64,000 nt of DNA from positions 1 through 64,000 of the forward strand of contig CBDEVQ010000091.1 of the NCBI GenBank assembly GCA_965243605.1. The letters run 5' to 3'. This document shows positions 43,301 to 53,054 of the stretch, piece by piece; the stretch's first letter is position 1; every line of letters starts with the position of its first letter. The notes beneath the pieces are model-generated. The model was not told the origin of the DNA and made no database searches. It saw only the letters and a program-made list of their open reading frames with translations. The DNA is from JBMYYR01 sp965243605 (lineage in GTDB: Bacteria; Bacteroidota; Bacteroidia; Flavobacteriales; CAJXXR01). Position numbers and translations under genes: made by a program.

Positions 43301-45127
43301 ATGAAGAAAATCTATTTTTTTAGATGTAATCTACATTGTAAATACATTATGATTGCTTTAATTACTTCCTTATTTCAAACGGGTTTAAGTCAAGACTTAG
43401 ATTTAAAATCCATACAGGTTCAAGGACAATTGGTAGATTATAAAACGAAGGAGCCATTGCCATTTGCACATATATATAATTTAAGAACTAAGCTTGGATC
43501 TGTAACGGATGAGCAAGGGTATTTCGGTTTTGATAATAATAATATCGGAGACACCGTTTCTGTTTCATTTATCGGGTATGTTTCTCAACAGATTATCATA
43601 GAATCGGAGTCGTTTTTACAAATTGAACTCAAAGATAATGAACAACAACTCACAGAAGTAACCTTAGAATATGATAACAGTGATTATTTGTATAAATTAA
43701 TAAACAGCTGTATCAAAAATAAATCGAAAGTTAAAGCCAAAGGAAAGGCCTATTACGAATTGCATTCTACAATAGATAATAGACAAACTGAATTGGTTGA
43801 AAGCTTTTATAATGCAGAGGTCATTGGATACGATTTAGAAGAATTAAAATTAAAAGTAGGAAGGTTAGGGATACAAACTCACCATGAAGGTGGAGCTACG
43901 CTTTCATTAGAAAGCTCTGTAGCCATTACCACGTCTAAATTAATGGAAGCAAGTGATTTGTTTTATAAGAATCCATTTCAACTGTCTTATAGCCGTTTAA
44001 GAAAGAATTATGACCTCTATAGGGTGAAATCATATTCTGAATATGGAAAAACGATGGAGGTTGTTAGATTTATACCTAAACCTGATGCCGTAAACTTATT
44101 TTCTGGAACGGCATGGATTAACAAAACTGATTTTAGAATTCGTAAAATTAATTTAGAATGTGAAGATTGTAATATACATCCATTTAGAGTTGTTTCTAAT
44201 GATGAAAGAAATATTAAATCCGTGGATTTAAACATCGTTAAGAATTTTGAGGATAATAATGGACAGACTTTACTTAACCACATTAATTTTACTTACAATA
44301 TTAAGTATTCAAGAAAGCTGTATGATTTAAACCTTACAACTAGTGTACTGGTAAGAATTTATGATTGGGATCACTTATTCTATGAACCTAAATTTAATCC
44401 AAGCTCAGAAAGAAGGCACGATCAAGATTATAGAGAAATAGGAGAAGCGCCTTACAATGCTTTCTTTTGGGATAACCATAACGAATATGCCGTTTTTGAT
44501 AAAGGCCATGAAAATGAGAATTATTTTAAAAATCCAAATACAATTCATGGTGAGGTATTCCTCCATAGCTTAAATATGCCAGGGTATAAGCAAGGGGAGT
44601 TTTTTGAACACCCTAGCTTTAGTTGGTCTAAAAAGCGATTGAGATTTGCTGACGCACGGACGGAAGATACAACTTCTGTTGACTATCAAGAAAAAAAGAA
44701 TCAAGGGTATACTGGAGCTTATAATGGACAGTTTAAATCGGACATGTATAAGTTTTACGGAAAAATTTACTTAGATAGAAATGAATATAATGGGAAAGTT
44801 GATGTTGTTTTAGAATCCATATTTGATTCATCAAGAAGTTATTATAAACTGCCTGTAAATTGGAAAGTACAAGTTTTTGTAAATATGTATTTCGATTTGG
44901 TGGAGATTGAAAAAAGGACCTTAGAGAAACACATTAATGCTTCAGATAAATCTATACCTACACTTAATAAGCTTTATATGGATAGCGAACTCCGTTTAAA
45001 GAAAGTTCATAAATTATATCTGAAAGAAGTTCAAAGGGGAGAAAATGAATCGGCCTTAGAAAAATGGAATACTCTAATTCTATCTAAACTAAAAATTAAT
45101 AATCTAGACGCTTTTAAGCGAGATTAA
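43301..45127 (+). CDS. Envelope protein with N-terminal CarboxypepD_reg-like domain
   Basis: 608 residues. Signal near MIALITSLFQTGLSQ (Met17, at 43349, is the better start for a signal peptide; 43301 is the longest). Residues about 35-120 are a carboxypeptidase regulatory-like beta-sandwich: VQGQLVDYKTKEPLPFAHIYNL, SVTDEQGYFGF and VSVSFIGYVSQQIIIE. Residues 130-600 are a long conserved-looking region reminiscent of DUF5686 or related outer-membrane proteins but not confidently assigned; it lacks a TonB plug and the last residues are not barrel-like. It is probably periplasmic or outer-membrane attached. A 17-bp stem terminator follows. Confidence 0.65.
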   Translation: MKKIYFFRCNLHCKYIMIALITSLFQTGLSQDLDLKSIQVQGQLVDYKTKEPLPFAHIYNLRTKLGSVTDEQGYFGFDNNNIGDTVSVSFIGYVSQQIIIESESFLQIELKDNEQQLTEVTLEYDNSDYLYKLINSCIKNKSKVKAKGKAYYELHSTIDNRQTELVESFYNAEVIGYDLEELKLKVGRLGIQTHHEGGATLSLESSVAITTSKLMEASDLFYKNPFQLSYSRLRKNYDLYRVKSYSEYGKTMEVVRFIPKPDAVNLFSGTAWINKTDFRIRKINLECEDCNIHPFRVVSNDERNIKSVDLNIVKNFEDNNGQTLLNHINFTYNIKYSRKLYDLNLTTSVLVRIYDWDHLFYEPKFNPSSERRHDQDYREIGEAPYNAFFWDNHNEYAVFDKGHENENYFKNPNTIHGEVFLHSLNMPGYKQGEFFEHPSFSWSKKRLRFADARTEDTTSVDYQEKKNQGYTGAYNGQFKSDMYKFYGKIYLDRNEYNGKVDVVLESIFDSSRSYYKLPVNWKVQVFVNMYFDLVEIEKRTLEKHINASDKSIPTLNKLYMDSELRLKKVHKLYLKEVQRGENESALEKWNTLILSKLKINNLDAFKRD

Positions 45128-45148
45128 ACCTTTAATAACAGAATAATG

Positions 45149-45189
45149 TAACCCTTAATTCCTTAAATAAAATAAGGAATTAAGGGTTA
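45149..45189. terminator. Bidirectional terminator
   Basis: TAACCCTTAATTCCTTA (45149-45165) pairs perfectly with TAAGGAATTAAGGGTTA (45173-45189), loop 7 bases, then GTTTTT rightward. Serves converging genes on both sides. Confidence 0.85.
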
Positions 45190-45194
45190 AGTTT

Positions 45195-46760
45195 TTAATA
45201 ATACCCTGCTCTAACTAATACATTTTTCTTCTTCAGTAAATTTTCATTGTTCGGCAGTATTTTTAAACCAGATTTAATGGCTTGACTACCTTTACTGTAT
45301 TTGTTAACCTGGAAATAGTACTCACACAATTGTATATAATAACCTGCAATCATTGGTTCTTGAAAGCTAATTTTGTCCTTATGTTCCTCTACCAATTCCT
45401 CAAATATTCTAATCGCGTTTAAAGATTTTTTAATTTCTCTATTCATCAAAAAATTAACAGCTAAATACGTTGACGTATTCGAAGTCATATTATTAATCAT
45501 GGTATGATCTTTTAAGAATTCAAATTGTTCTTTGTATTCAATAAGTTCATCTAATAGGTCTTGAGAAAATGATTTTCCGACGTTTTTATTATTAATGGAA
45601 ATACTAATTAATCGGTGTATTTTCACGTTATTAGGATTAACACGATATGCTTGTTCTGCATAATGAATAGACTGTTCCCAATCTCCTTTGGCTTGATAAT
45701 AATCGGCAAGTTGAATAATATGATTTAGTTCTATTGATTGTCTTAAATTTGAATCTGTTAAATTAGACACAAAATAATCCGTCATATTTTTAGCCGGTTC
45801 TAAGTTTCCCTCTTCAATAATTAATGAATAACATTTTTGTGCGTGTAACGCCTCAATATACTCTTCATTGGCTTTTACGATATTAGAATACTCTACAATC
45901 TTACTAAAATCCGTAGAATCGTTTAAATCATTTTCGCTTATAAATTGACTAAGTATATTGGTAATAATATATAAATTAGAAGGAGATTCATTTAAATATT
46001 GTGCCTTATAAATGGCGTTTAATGCTTCCTCTAAATTCTCTTTATCAATAAGCTCAATAGCTTCATTACTATATTGAATACTTGCTAACGCTTTTAGAGT
46101 AATAATATCTTCAGAAAAGAAATAATCGTTATACGCTTTACGATATCCTTTACTGTTTACTTCACTTTTAGAGATCTGTTTTAACTCCATTAATTGTTCA
46201 ATAATGTTTTTAATGTAATGATCCGATTTATCAATAAAACCAATATCAGGTCGTGTACTTTCTAAAACAATATGCGATTCATCTGGATTAACAACAATAT
46301 ATACATGTGTAGGCGATTCTTTAATAACATATGGAATATTAAAATCTTCTAATACCAATGCATATAAAGCTGTTCCGGATACACAATTAAAGGTTTTTGA
46401 TGTGAAAACATCTCCAAAATTCACAACATCTTCGTACTTACCTAAAAATAAGTTGTGGGTTTCGTCAAATAAAGTCTTCACTTTTTTAGACTCTTTTTTA
46501 GACTCAAATTTTTTATAGCTAAGCTTGTTTTCAAAATCAATTATAGATTGTTTAATATCATTATAACTTGCACTATCCATATCTGGAGAAATGGCTAATA
46601 GTAATTCTAAGGCCGAAGACGAATTATGATTTTTAAATATATGTTCTTCAAAAGGAGTTTTAAATGTTAATTTTTCAAATTCTATATTCTGTGCTTTTGC
46701 AGAAAATAATACACCACTAATGGCCAGTGTAATTAGAAAAATTGAATTGCGCATTTTCAT
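45195..46760 (-). CDS. Secreted transglutaminase-like/TPR protein
   Basis: 521 residues. Signal to about 23 (ISGVLFSAKAQ). Residues about 95-200 resemble a transglutaminase-like fold: DVFTSKTFNCVSGTALYALVLEDFNIPYV (nucleophile Cys candidate), HVYIVVNPD (His) and VLESTRPDIGF. Residues 220-521 are helical repeats of TPR character, for example KGDWEQSIHYAEQAYRVNPN and KYSKGSQAIKSGLKILPNNENLL. A role in protein processing or crosslinking in the periplasm is possible. No neighbours help. The alternative start is the Met two codons in. Confidence 0.65.
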   Translation of the reverse strand: MKMRNSIFLITLAISGVLFSAKAQNIEFEKLTFKTPFEEHIFKNHNSSSALELLLAISPDMDSASYNDIKQSIIDFENKLSYKKFESKKESKKVKTLFDETHNLFLGKYEDVVNFGDVFTSKTFNCVSGTALYALVLEDFNIPYVIKESPTHVYIVVNPDESHIVLESTRPDIGFIDKSDHYIKNIIEQLMELKQISKSEVNSKGYRKAYNDYFFSEDIITLKALASIQYSNEAIELIDKENLEEALNAIYKAQYLNESPSNLYIITNILSQFISENDLNDSTDFSKIVEYSNIVKANEEYIEALHAQKCYSLIIEEGNLEPAKNMTDYFVSNLTDSNLRQSIELNHIIQLADYYQAKGDWEQSIHYAEQAYRVNPNNVKIHRLISISINNKNVGKSFSQDLLDELIEYKEQFEFLKDHTMINNMTSNTSTYLAVNFLMNREIKKSLNAIRIFEELVEEHKDKISFQEPMIAGYYIQLCEYYFQVNKYSKGSQAIKSGLKILPNNENLLKKKNVLVRAGYY

Positions 46761-46945
46761 TGAAGTTAGATTAATATTGCTGTAAATATAAGGTTTATTT
46801 CATGCCCTTTAAAAACAATTGGTGAATAGTAATTATATAGAACTATTTAATACCTTTGGTAAAATCTATTATTTACCTCTAACTTAGTTTGATAAGTAAA
46901 TGTTGACCATAATAATATTTAATAAAGGAATAAAATATTGAAAAT

Positions 46946-47500
46946 ATGGAAGAGTATATTTTCAAACATACTAGAAATAAAGAACATATAGGTGTAAAGA
47001 TATCGGCATCAATTGTATTAATGATTCTTGGTTTATGTTCAATGTTAATATCTATTTTATATAATCATTATATAAAATGGAATATTTTTATTTGTTTTTT
47101 TTTGATTGGCTTATTGTTTACATTATCTTCAGTTTACGGATTATGGCTTTCTTTAATAAGTAAAGGCATAATTTATAAAAATGATAAATTGCAAACTGTT
47201 ATATTATTCTTTGGGAAGCTATACAAAGAACAAACAATAAATACTTCAAATGTTTTTAGTGTTGATATATTAAAATTTGATTATAGAACTAGAAGTAATG
47301 ATAATGATGTAGGTCCAGATCTTAAATCAACAGATTATCAAGTCTTTCTATTTAATGAAAATCATTCTATTAGAACATTGATTTGTGAAACATTAGATAA
47401 AGATGAAGCAATAAAAGTAACCCATTTTTTAATTAACAAATTGGAGATTCAACACATTAAATATAACCCACCTAAATCGGCTAGAAGAAGGAAACGATAA
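46946..47500 (+). CDS. Small membrane protein, paralogue 1 (PPKSARRRK tail)
   Basis: 184 residues: two helices (VKISASIVLMILGLCSMLISILY and NIFICFFLIGLLFTLSSVYGLWL, about 18-75), then a soluble domain with IYKNDKLQTVILFFGKLYKEQTINTSNVFSV and VFLFNENHSIRTLI. It ends in NPPKSARRRKR. The gene 7 bases downstream has the same plan and the same tail. No family recognised. The last residues are strongly basic, so they may bind phospholipid headgroups or nucleic acid. Confidence 0.6.
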   Translation: MEEYIFKHTRNKEHIGVKISASIVLMILGLCSMLISILYNHYIKWNIFICFFLIGLLFTLSSVYGLWLSLISKGIIYKNDKLQTVILFFGKLYKEQTINTSNVFSVDILKFDYRTRSNDNDVGPDLKSTDYQVFLFNENHSIRTLICETLDKDEAIKVTHFLINKLEIQHIKYNPPKSARRRKR

Positions 47501-47507
47501 TTGATCT

Positions 47508-48059
47508 ATGAAATATACATACGACTACGATTTGTTGAAACATATTCAAGGTGGGTTTGCATTCACTTTCTTTTTAATTGGAGTTCCTTCTTTACAATTT
47601 TGGGCACTATATTTTTTTGATCCAGTCCATGGGGAATTATTCGACGTTATGGATATCTTCCAATTAGGAAGCTTTATATTATCCCTAATAGTCTTTTGGT
47701 TTTTTCTAAAAACGCAAGGCTTATATATTAAAAATAATAATTTATTTTCAGCTGAATTTATACTTGGTAAACCAATCCATAAAAAGAAAATTAATATTAA
47801 AAGCGCAACAGATGTGGCAGTGGTAAGATATATAAATAGACATCAACGGTATAACGAGCTTAATATGCCAATTGATAAGTATTTTATGGATACCAAGTAC
47901 AAAGTATTTATCCTAAATGAAGCACATTCCAAAAGAAAACTCATACATGAATCTGATGATAAATTTGCAGCCGAAAAAATTGCTCAATTTATCCAAAATG
48001 GATTTCATCTTAAATTGACAGATTTTAATCCACCTAAATCAGCAAGGAGAAGAAAATAG
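47508..48059 (+). CDS. Small membrane protein, paralogue 2 (PPKSARRRK tail)
   Basis: 183 residues: two helices (GGFAFTFFLIGVPSLQFWALYFF and LGSFILSLIVFWFFL), then a soluble part with IKNNNLFSAEFILGKPIHKKKINIKSATDVAVV, YKVFILNEAHSKRKLIHE (compare YQVFLFNENHSIRTLI in the neighbour) and FNPPKSARRRK at the C-terminus. It is probably a tandem duplicate of the preceding gene and co-transcribed with it. Function unknown. Confidence 0.6.
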   Translation: MKYTYDYDLLKHIQGGFAFTFFLIGVPSLQFWALYFFDPVHGELFDVMDIFQLGSFILSLIVFWFFLKTQGLYIKNNNLFSAEFILGKPIHKKKINIKSATDVAVVRYINRHQRYNELNMPIDKYFMDTKYKVFILNEAHSKRKLIHESDDKFAAEKIAQFIQNGFHLKLTDFNPPKSARRRK

Positions 48060-48164
48060 TATTATTCTAAAATGAATTAGTTTAAACGTTCGTATACAAC
48101 ACATGAAAAATCTAGGAAATAGAATAAATTACCGTTATTTGTCAAATAATTAGAATTAAACATA

Positions 48165-48752
48165 ATGAAAAAATCACTCCTAATATTTATCCTTTTGTTG
48201 ACAAGTATATCCGCTTTTTCTCAAATAGATTCAATATCTTTTGGTGTATCTATTCAAGCATCTAATAATACATTAATGCTGGCTAATGGAAATGTCCAAA
48301 CTAATGTAGGACGAAAAAGCTATGGAAAAGACGCAACAGGATATAAAAGTAATGTTTCCTTCGGTATATTTTCAACCATTTATTACCGAGACAAGAAGAA
48401 TATAGGTTTAGAATTTATTTATAATACTTGTAATTCAAAAGATATTTCATCACTAGAATATACGACAATTAATTTTGCAACGTATTTAAATTATAATCTA
48501 GTAAGTATTCATGAAGATTTTTTTGTTGATGCAGGATTTGGATTTGGATTTATCGTCGAAAGTCCAAGTTTTAGACCTGAAAATCAACATAACGTTGATG
48601 TATTTCTTAAACTTGGATGTTCATACGAAATTGAAAAAGGAATATTTCTTGAATTAGGTGGTTTCCCATCTGTTACTGAAGTTTCAAAGAATTATTTAAC
48701 GAGAAGAAGATATTACTTTGGTGTAAAAATTTCTTTAGATTCAATTCTTTAG
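48165..48752 (+). CDS. Outer-membrane beta-barrel protein
   Basis: 195 residues. Signal MKKSLLIFILLLTSISAFS; then alternating strands ending in FGVKISLDSIL. Contains DAGFGFGFIVES and LKLGCSYEIEKGIFLELGGFPS, the pattern of small OmpA/OprF-like or porin-family (PF13568-like) barrels. It has no peptidoglycan-binding domain. It converges with the next gene. Confidence 0.65.
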   Translation: MKKSLLIFILLLTSISAFSQIDSISFGVSIQASNNTLMLANGNVQTNVGRKSYGKDATGYKSNVSFGIFSTIYYRDKKNIGLEFIYNTCNSKDISSLEYTTINFATYLNYNLVSIHEDFFVDAGFGFGFIVESPSFRPENQHNVDVFLKLGCSYEIEKGIFLELGGFPSVTEVSKNYLTRRRYYFGVKISLDSIL

Positions 48753-48765
48753 CCTTTACACTATT

Positions 48766-50418
48766 CTAGAACATCCATTTAAAATAATATGTCTGTAATA
48801 CATTCATTTTAGATTGATATACAGAAATTTCCTTCACTAAAGCGAAATCTGAGTATTTATACTGATATTCAGTAAATTTCCCTGAATAACGATGGATGAC
48901 TTCATTTAAATGGTTATCCTTATTATAATGATATAATGTAAACTCACTGTTACCTTTCCAGTGTTGAGCAATATAGCCTTCCATATTATAAATATAAGTT
49001 TGCTCGCCTATTATAGAAGGCCTATTGTTTTTATAGATATAAGACTCTTGTATTTTGCTATAAGCATTGCTGTAAATCCACCCATTGGAATTTTTCTCGT
49101 AAAAACTAACAGTTAAATGATTTTTTTGGCTTGTATCAAATATTGAATATGGAAATGCAACAATTATGTTTTTAAAATACACACAACGTTTAATGTCAAT
49201 ATTCTCTTCAATGCTATAATACGCCAATTTATTATTGTGGTTATCATACTTGGTAATCCATGATTTCTGTTTTTGTTTGGTGTTTTTAAATCGAGTAATA
49301 TAACCTTCACATCTATTATTTGTCCATAATATAGAATCTACTAACCCATTGGTATCATTTGAGTTTTGAATTCGTTTTATCAAGAATCCATCATCATAAA
49401 CGTAACTACTTTTAAGCGACTGTTTACTGTTTGAATTTTGATTATTACTTATTTCAAGTTGTTTAATGTCTTTATCACTAACTTTCAAAAGATCTAAATT
49501 ATAACATAAGAAATCCTTCTGTATTGAAGGTATAGTAAACCTTGAGCTAAAATTATAAATAGGGGTGTGTTTTATTTCATTTACAGTTGACTTTGGAATA
49601 CCAAAAAACTTCATGCAATCTTTAGGTAGTTCATTGAGGTCTAAATGTATTTGAATAGGAATAAACTGTTCCTTTTTTTTAGATACAAAAGCCTCTTTTA
49701 ATCGAATCATCAATCCTGCACCTGTCCAATATAAATCTAGAGTGTTTAAATCTTGAGATTGTATAATGGTCGTAACGTTTTCATATAACCCGTTATAAGA
49801 TTCATTTGTATCTATTTTAATACCATATTTTGTAAATAAAGATTTATGCCCATCTATTGCTAAAGAAGGTAGAAGATTATCCCATTTTTTTTGAATGGCC
49901 TTAAACAGATTTTTGCTGTTTATTTTCTGTTTAACATTGTTTAAATCACTAATATGCTCTGTTTTGATATTATAAGAGTAGTACATTTTAATATACTTCA
50001 GTTCCTTATATCCTTCAGAAGTACGAAAGCCTAACGTATGTTGAAAATAAATCTCATGATTCAAATAGGAGATGGGGTCTAATTGAATAGTATTAATAAT
50101 AAATTCATTATTTACTCTTTCATGTCTATTTAATGAATCCATCACGCCCTTGTCATAATTTTTTAATATATCATTAATGGTATCGTTTTCATAAAACGAT
50201 TGAAAGTAAGATTTTAACGCATGGTTTTTATTGGAATCTAACGTTGAATCTATTAGCCTAAAATTAACAAATTGCTTATTTCCTAATTGAATAGACTCGT
50301 GTATAGAAGCTGGCTTAAAATACAAACGCTCTCCAGATATAACATCAATTAAAAATGAATTCTGACCAAAGCCTACTAAACTTTGTAGCATTAAAATAAG
50401 AGTTAATATATTTTTCAT
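48766..50418 (-). CDS. Secreted protein of unknown function
   Basis: 550 residues. Signal MKNILTLILMLQSLVGFGQ. Middle: aromatic-rich strands; C-terminal half has RHS/YD-like spacing (SSYVYDDGFLIKRIQNSNDTNG, SWITKYDNHNNKLAYY, YIYNMEGYIAQHWKGNSEFTLYHYNKDNHLNEVIHRYSGKFTEYQYKYSD) without a complete RHS core. No family recognised. It may act in the periplasm or at the surface. Confidence 0.55.
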   Translation of the reverse strand: MKNILTLILMLQSLVGFGQNSFLIDVISGERLYFKPASIHESIQLGNKQFVNFRLIDSTLDSNKNHALKSYFQSFYENDTINDILKNYDKGVMDSLNRHERVNNEFIINTIQLDPISYLNHEIYFQHTLGFRTSEGYKELKYIKMYYSYNIKTEHISDLNNVKQKINSKNLFKAIQKKWDNLLPSLAIDGHKSLFTKYGIKIDTNESYNGLYENVTTIIQSQDLNTLDLYWTGAGLMIRLKEAFVSKKKEQFIPIQIHLDLNELPKDCMKFFGIPKSTVNEIKHTPIYNFSSRFTIPSIQKDFLCYNLDLLKVSDKDIKQLEISNNQNSNSKQSLKSSYVYDDGFLIKRIQNSNDTNGLVDSILWTNNRCEGYITRFKNTKQKQKSWITKYDNHNNKLAYYSIEENIDIKRCVYFKNIIVAFPYSIFDTSQKNHLTVSFYEKNSNGWIYSNAYSKIQESYIYKNNRPSIIGEQTYIYNMEGYIAQHWKGNSEFTLYHYNKDNHLNEVIHRYSGKFTEYQYKYSDFALVKEISVYQSKMNVLQTYYFKWMF

Positions 50419-50649
50419 TAGTCTGTAATTATAAATTCAACATAAATATATCGAAAAACGTATGCATTATTATTAGGGTAATCGTGAGTGAATTTCCGAA
50501 TTCGATCATGTCATGTTAGTCGTATTCATCATTCAAATACTATTGAACAAATGTAATTTATAATCGGTAAACTATGTATGCCAACACTAAGGAAATACGT
50601 GCAACTATTAGAATAAATCTTCGAAAGGTTACTCAAATAAAATTCTATA

Positions 50650-50687
50650 ATACATAAACACGAAAACTAGAGTCCATGTTTATGTAT
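50650..50687 (-). terminator. Inverted repeat overlapping the 3' end of the PNPOx-like gene
   Basis: ATACATAAACA (50650-50660) and TGTTTATGTAT (50677-50687) enclose the stop codon at 50667-50669. The right arm encodes the C-terminal residues EYIHKH. It looks like a terminator or 3'-stabilising stem whose upstream arm is coding, the same arrangement as at 23901-23968. Confidence 0.5.
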
Positions 50688-51323
50688 ATATTCAGAGATA
50701 TGTTGTGGCAATTCACACGTATTATCCTTTTCTTGTATAGGATCTAATGCAACTGTTTTTATTGGAATTATTCCAGCCCATGTTTCATAATTAGCATCAG
50801 AAACTTCATCAACCACACCGGTATCCCTTATTTTGGCTGAGGCATTTTCTATAGCAAACTCAACAACTAGAGTTCTTTCAATTTCAGCTTCTGTAATTGG
50901 TCTTAACGTTTCCCATCTATTATCAATCATTAGATTGATCATTTGTTCAAATGCTTCTACTTTAATAATAGGATCGGTTATCAATTTTACAGAACCAAAT
51001 AAGGATACAGACCTGTAATTTACAGAATGGTGTAGTCCAGATTTAGCTAAGACCAATCCATCAAGATGAGTAATATTAATCGAAATTCTTTTTTGATTGA
51101 TTATAGACAAAAGCATTCTATTGGTCTTAGAACCGTGTAAATACAGTTTATTATCAATAATTCCATATGCCATAGGTAAACTCATAGGCATGTTGTCAAC
51201 AATAAAACTCACATGGGCTATAAATCCATCTTTAATGATATCAAATATTTGTTTTTTATCATAGGTTCCACGATTTGTTCCCCGTCTAATTCTATTTTCC
51301 TCCGTTCGTTTATATGTGCTCAT
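50667..51323 (-). CDS. Pyridoxamine 5'-phosphate oxidase-like FMN-binding protein (NimA-like)
   Basis: 218 residues. Pyridox_ox_2-type core: VSFIVDNMPMSLPMAYGIIDNKLYLHGSKTNRML, then ISINITHLDGLVLAKSGLHHSVNYRSVSLFGSVKLI. The family binds FMN; some members reduce nitroimidazoles. It is transcribed away from a MocR/PdxR-type regulator, which often controls such a neighbour, and could salvage or modify vitamin B6. The start is MSTYKRTEENRIRRGTN. A TACTTTTG -7 element lies 17 bases upstream. Confidence 0.83.
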   Translation of the reverse strand: MSTYKRTEENRIRRGTNRGTYDKKQIFDIIKDGFIAHVSFIVDNMPMSLPMAYGIIDNKLYLHGSKTNRMLLSIINQKRISINITHLDGLVLAKSGLHHSVNYRSVSLFGSVKLITDPIIKVEAFEQMINLMIDNRWETLRPITEAEIERTLVVEFAIENASAKIRDTGVVDEVSDANYETWAGIIPIKTVALDPIQEKDNTCELPQHISEYIHKHGL

Positions 51324-51335
51324 TGCTTAAATGTT

Positions 51336-51387
51336 TATTCAAAAGTATTAGATTTATGGATGCTTTTAAACATCCAGTTTTTGAATA
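51336..51387. promoter_or_regulatory. Divergent promoter/operator between the PNPOx-like gene and the MocR regulator
   Basis: TATTCAAAA (51336-51344) and its reverse complement TTTTGAATA (51379-51387) flank TGGATG-N8-CATCCA (51357-51376). The leftward -7 element TACTTTTG (51347-51340) overlaps the left arm. This nested dyad in an 80-base divergent gap is a good candidate for the MocR binding site. Confidence 0.6.
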
Positions 51388-51403
51388 CTAAATAGTCCAG
51401 ATT

Positions 51404-52873
51404 ATGTTGCCATTTAAAACTTTAATTACATTAGATAGAACGAGTAGTCAAGCCTTGTATCAACAATTGGCGCATGAGCTAATTAAATTAATTAATACGG
51501 GTGTATTAAATGCCGGGGTTAAATTACCGTCTAGTCGAATAATGTCCGAAATATTGAACGTGCATCGTAAAACCATTGTATCTGGTTATGAAGAACTCAT
51601 ATTACAAGGGTGGTTGGAAACAATTCCTCAAAAAGGAACATATGTGAATAACAATCTACCAAAATTAAAATCCATTATCCCAAAAGAACTTGTATCGCAT
51701 TATAAAGATACAGCTGGTTTTCAATTTAATAAAAAAATAAGTTTAGAGGTTTCGAATACACATTTAGATACAATGTATATTAATGATGGTATTCCAGATG
51801 TGAGATTAGCGCCAACCAAACAAATTGGTCAATTATTTAAAGAGGCCTCAAATACGATGACCTTAAAACCACACTTAGGTTATGAATCTCCATTAGGGAC
51901 ATTAAAGCTAAGACAAACTTTAACATCTTACCTAAATAATACACGAGGTATAAAATTTGAGACAGAACATATTTTAACGACTCGAGGAAGCCAAATGGGA
52001 ATATATCTTTCGGCCAAAGCCTTATTAAACCCTGGCGATAACATTATTGTTGGAGAAACAAATTACAATTCTGCTGATTTAACGTTTGAGTCATTTGGTG
52101 CCCTATTAAAACGAGTGAAAGTTGACGAATATGGTATCGTAACAGATGATATTGAAGCGCTTTGCAAAATGCATAAAATTAAGGCTGTTTATGTCACATC
52201 TCATCATCATCATCCAACAACCGTTACACTTTCTGCTGATAGACGACTTCACCTATTAAATCTGGCACAACACTATAATTTTGCTATAATAGAAGACGAT
52301 TATGATTACGATTTCCATTACAAAAGAGCGCCCATTTTACCATTAGCAGCTTACGATACCCATGGAAATGTAATTTACATTGGTTCGTTTTGTAAAACCG
52401 TTGCTCCTGGATATAGAATTGGCTACCTAATAGCCTCAAAAGATTTTGTAAAGTCCTGTTCTAATTATAGACGATCGATTGATCGACAAGGGGACTTAAT
52501 ATTAGAATATGCCTTTTCATATTTTATTGAACGTGGGGAGCTAACAAAACATATTAATAAGGTTATGAAAATTTATGAAGAACGTAGAACGTATTTTTGC
52601 GAGCAACTACAGCGTTTAAGTTCCTATATTAATTTTGTATACCCGACTGGTGGTATGGCCGCTTGGGTAACTTTAAAATCACCATTAACATGGGAGAAAT
52701 TATCTCAAAACTCTAATCAATTTGGACTACAAATAGGAGATTGGAAAAAGTATGATTATGAGAATACCAGGCATGAATCAATTCGGATAGGATTTGCAAA
52801 TTTTACAAGAGATGAAATTACAGAATTCGTTAATCGTTTGGAACAATTATTTGAGAACCATACAAGTATTTAA
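51404..52873 (+). CDS. MocR/PdxR-family regulator (GntR HTH fused to aminotransferase-like domain)
   Basis: 489 residues. N-terminal GntR winged helix (LYQQLAHELIKLINTGVLNAGVKLPSSRIMSEILNVHRKTIVSGYEELILQGWLETIPQKGTYV) and a fold-type I aminotransferase domain (residues about 120-489) with PLGTLKLRQTLTSYL, TRGSQMGIYLSAKALLNPGD, EDDYDYDFHY and the PLP Lys in GSFCKTVAPGYRIGY. Known PdxR proteins sense PLP and control vitamin B6 genes; here the divergent PNPOx-like gene is the likely target. The true effector (PLP or an amino acid adduct) is not shown by sequence. Confidence 0.88.
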   Translation: MLPFKTLITLDRTSSQALYQQLAHELIKLINTGVLNAGVKLPSSRIMSEILNVHRKTIVSGYEELILQGWLETIPQKGTYVNNNLPKLKSIIPKELVSHYKDTAGFQFNKKISLEVSNTHLDTMYINDGIPDVRLAPTKQIGQLFKEASNTMTLKPHLGYESPLGTLKLRQTLTSYLNNTRGIKFETEHILTTRGSQMGIYLSAKALLNPGDNIIVGETNYNSADLTFESFGALLKRVKVDEYGIVTDDIEALCKMHKIKAVYVTSHHHHPTTVTLSADRRLHLLNLAQHYNFAIIEDDYDYDFHYKRAPILPLAAYDTHGNVIYIGSFCKTVAPGYRIGYLIASKDFVKSCSNYRRSIDRQGDLILEYAFSYFIERGELTKHINKVMKIYEERRTYFCEQLQRLSSYINFVYPTGGMAAWVTLKSPLTWEKLSQNSNQFGLQIGDWKKYDYENTRHESIRIGFANFTRDEITEFVNRLEQLFENHTSI

Positions 52874-53024
52874 TTCATATGTAATTTCAGAAGTTATTAT
52901 TATTTACAACCCTACTTTCAGATGAGGAACGTTCTACTTTATACGAATATTTAGGTTGTAAGTCTAGTGAATAGGAATTGATAACTATCACATAATATTT
53001 AAGGAAATTACATGAATAAGTTGT

Positions 53025-53032
53025 TATATTTG
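53025..53032 (+). promoter_or_regulatory. Predicted -7 element (TATATTTG) of proC
   Basis: TATATTTG lies 22 bases before the proC ATG. No -33 partner stands out. Confidence 0.5.
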
Positions 53033-53054
53033 AAAGAAATAGACAACATTAAAA

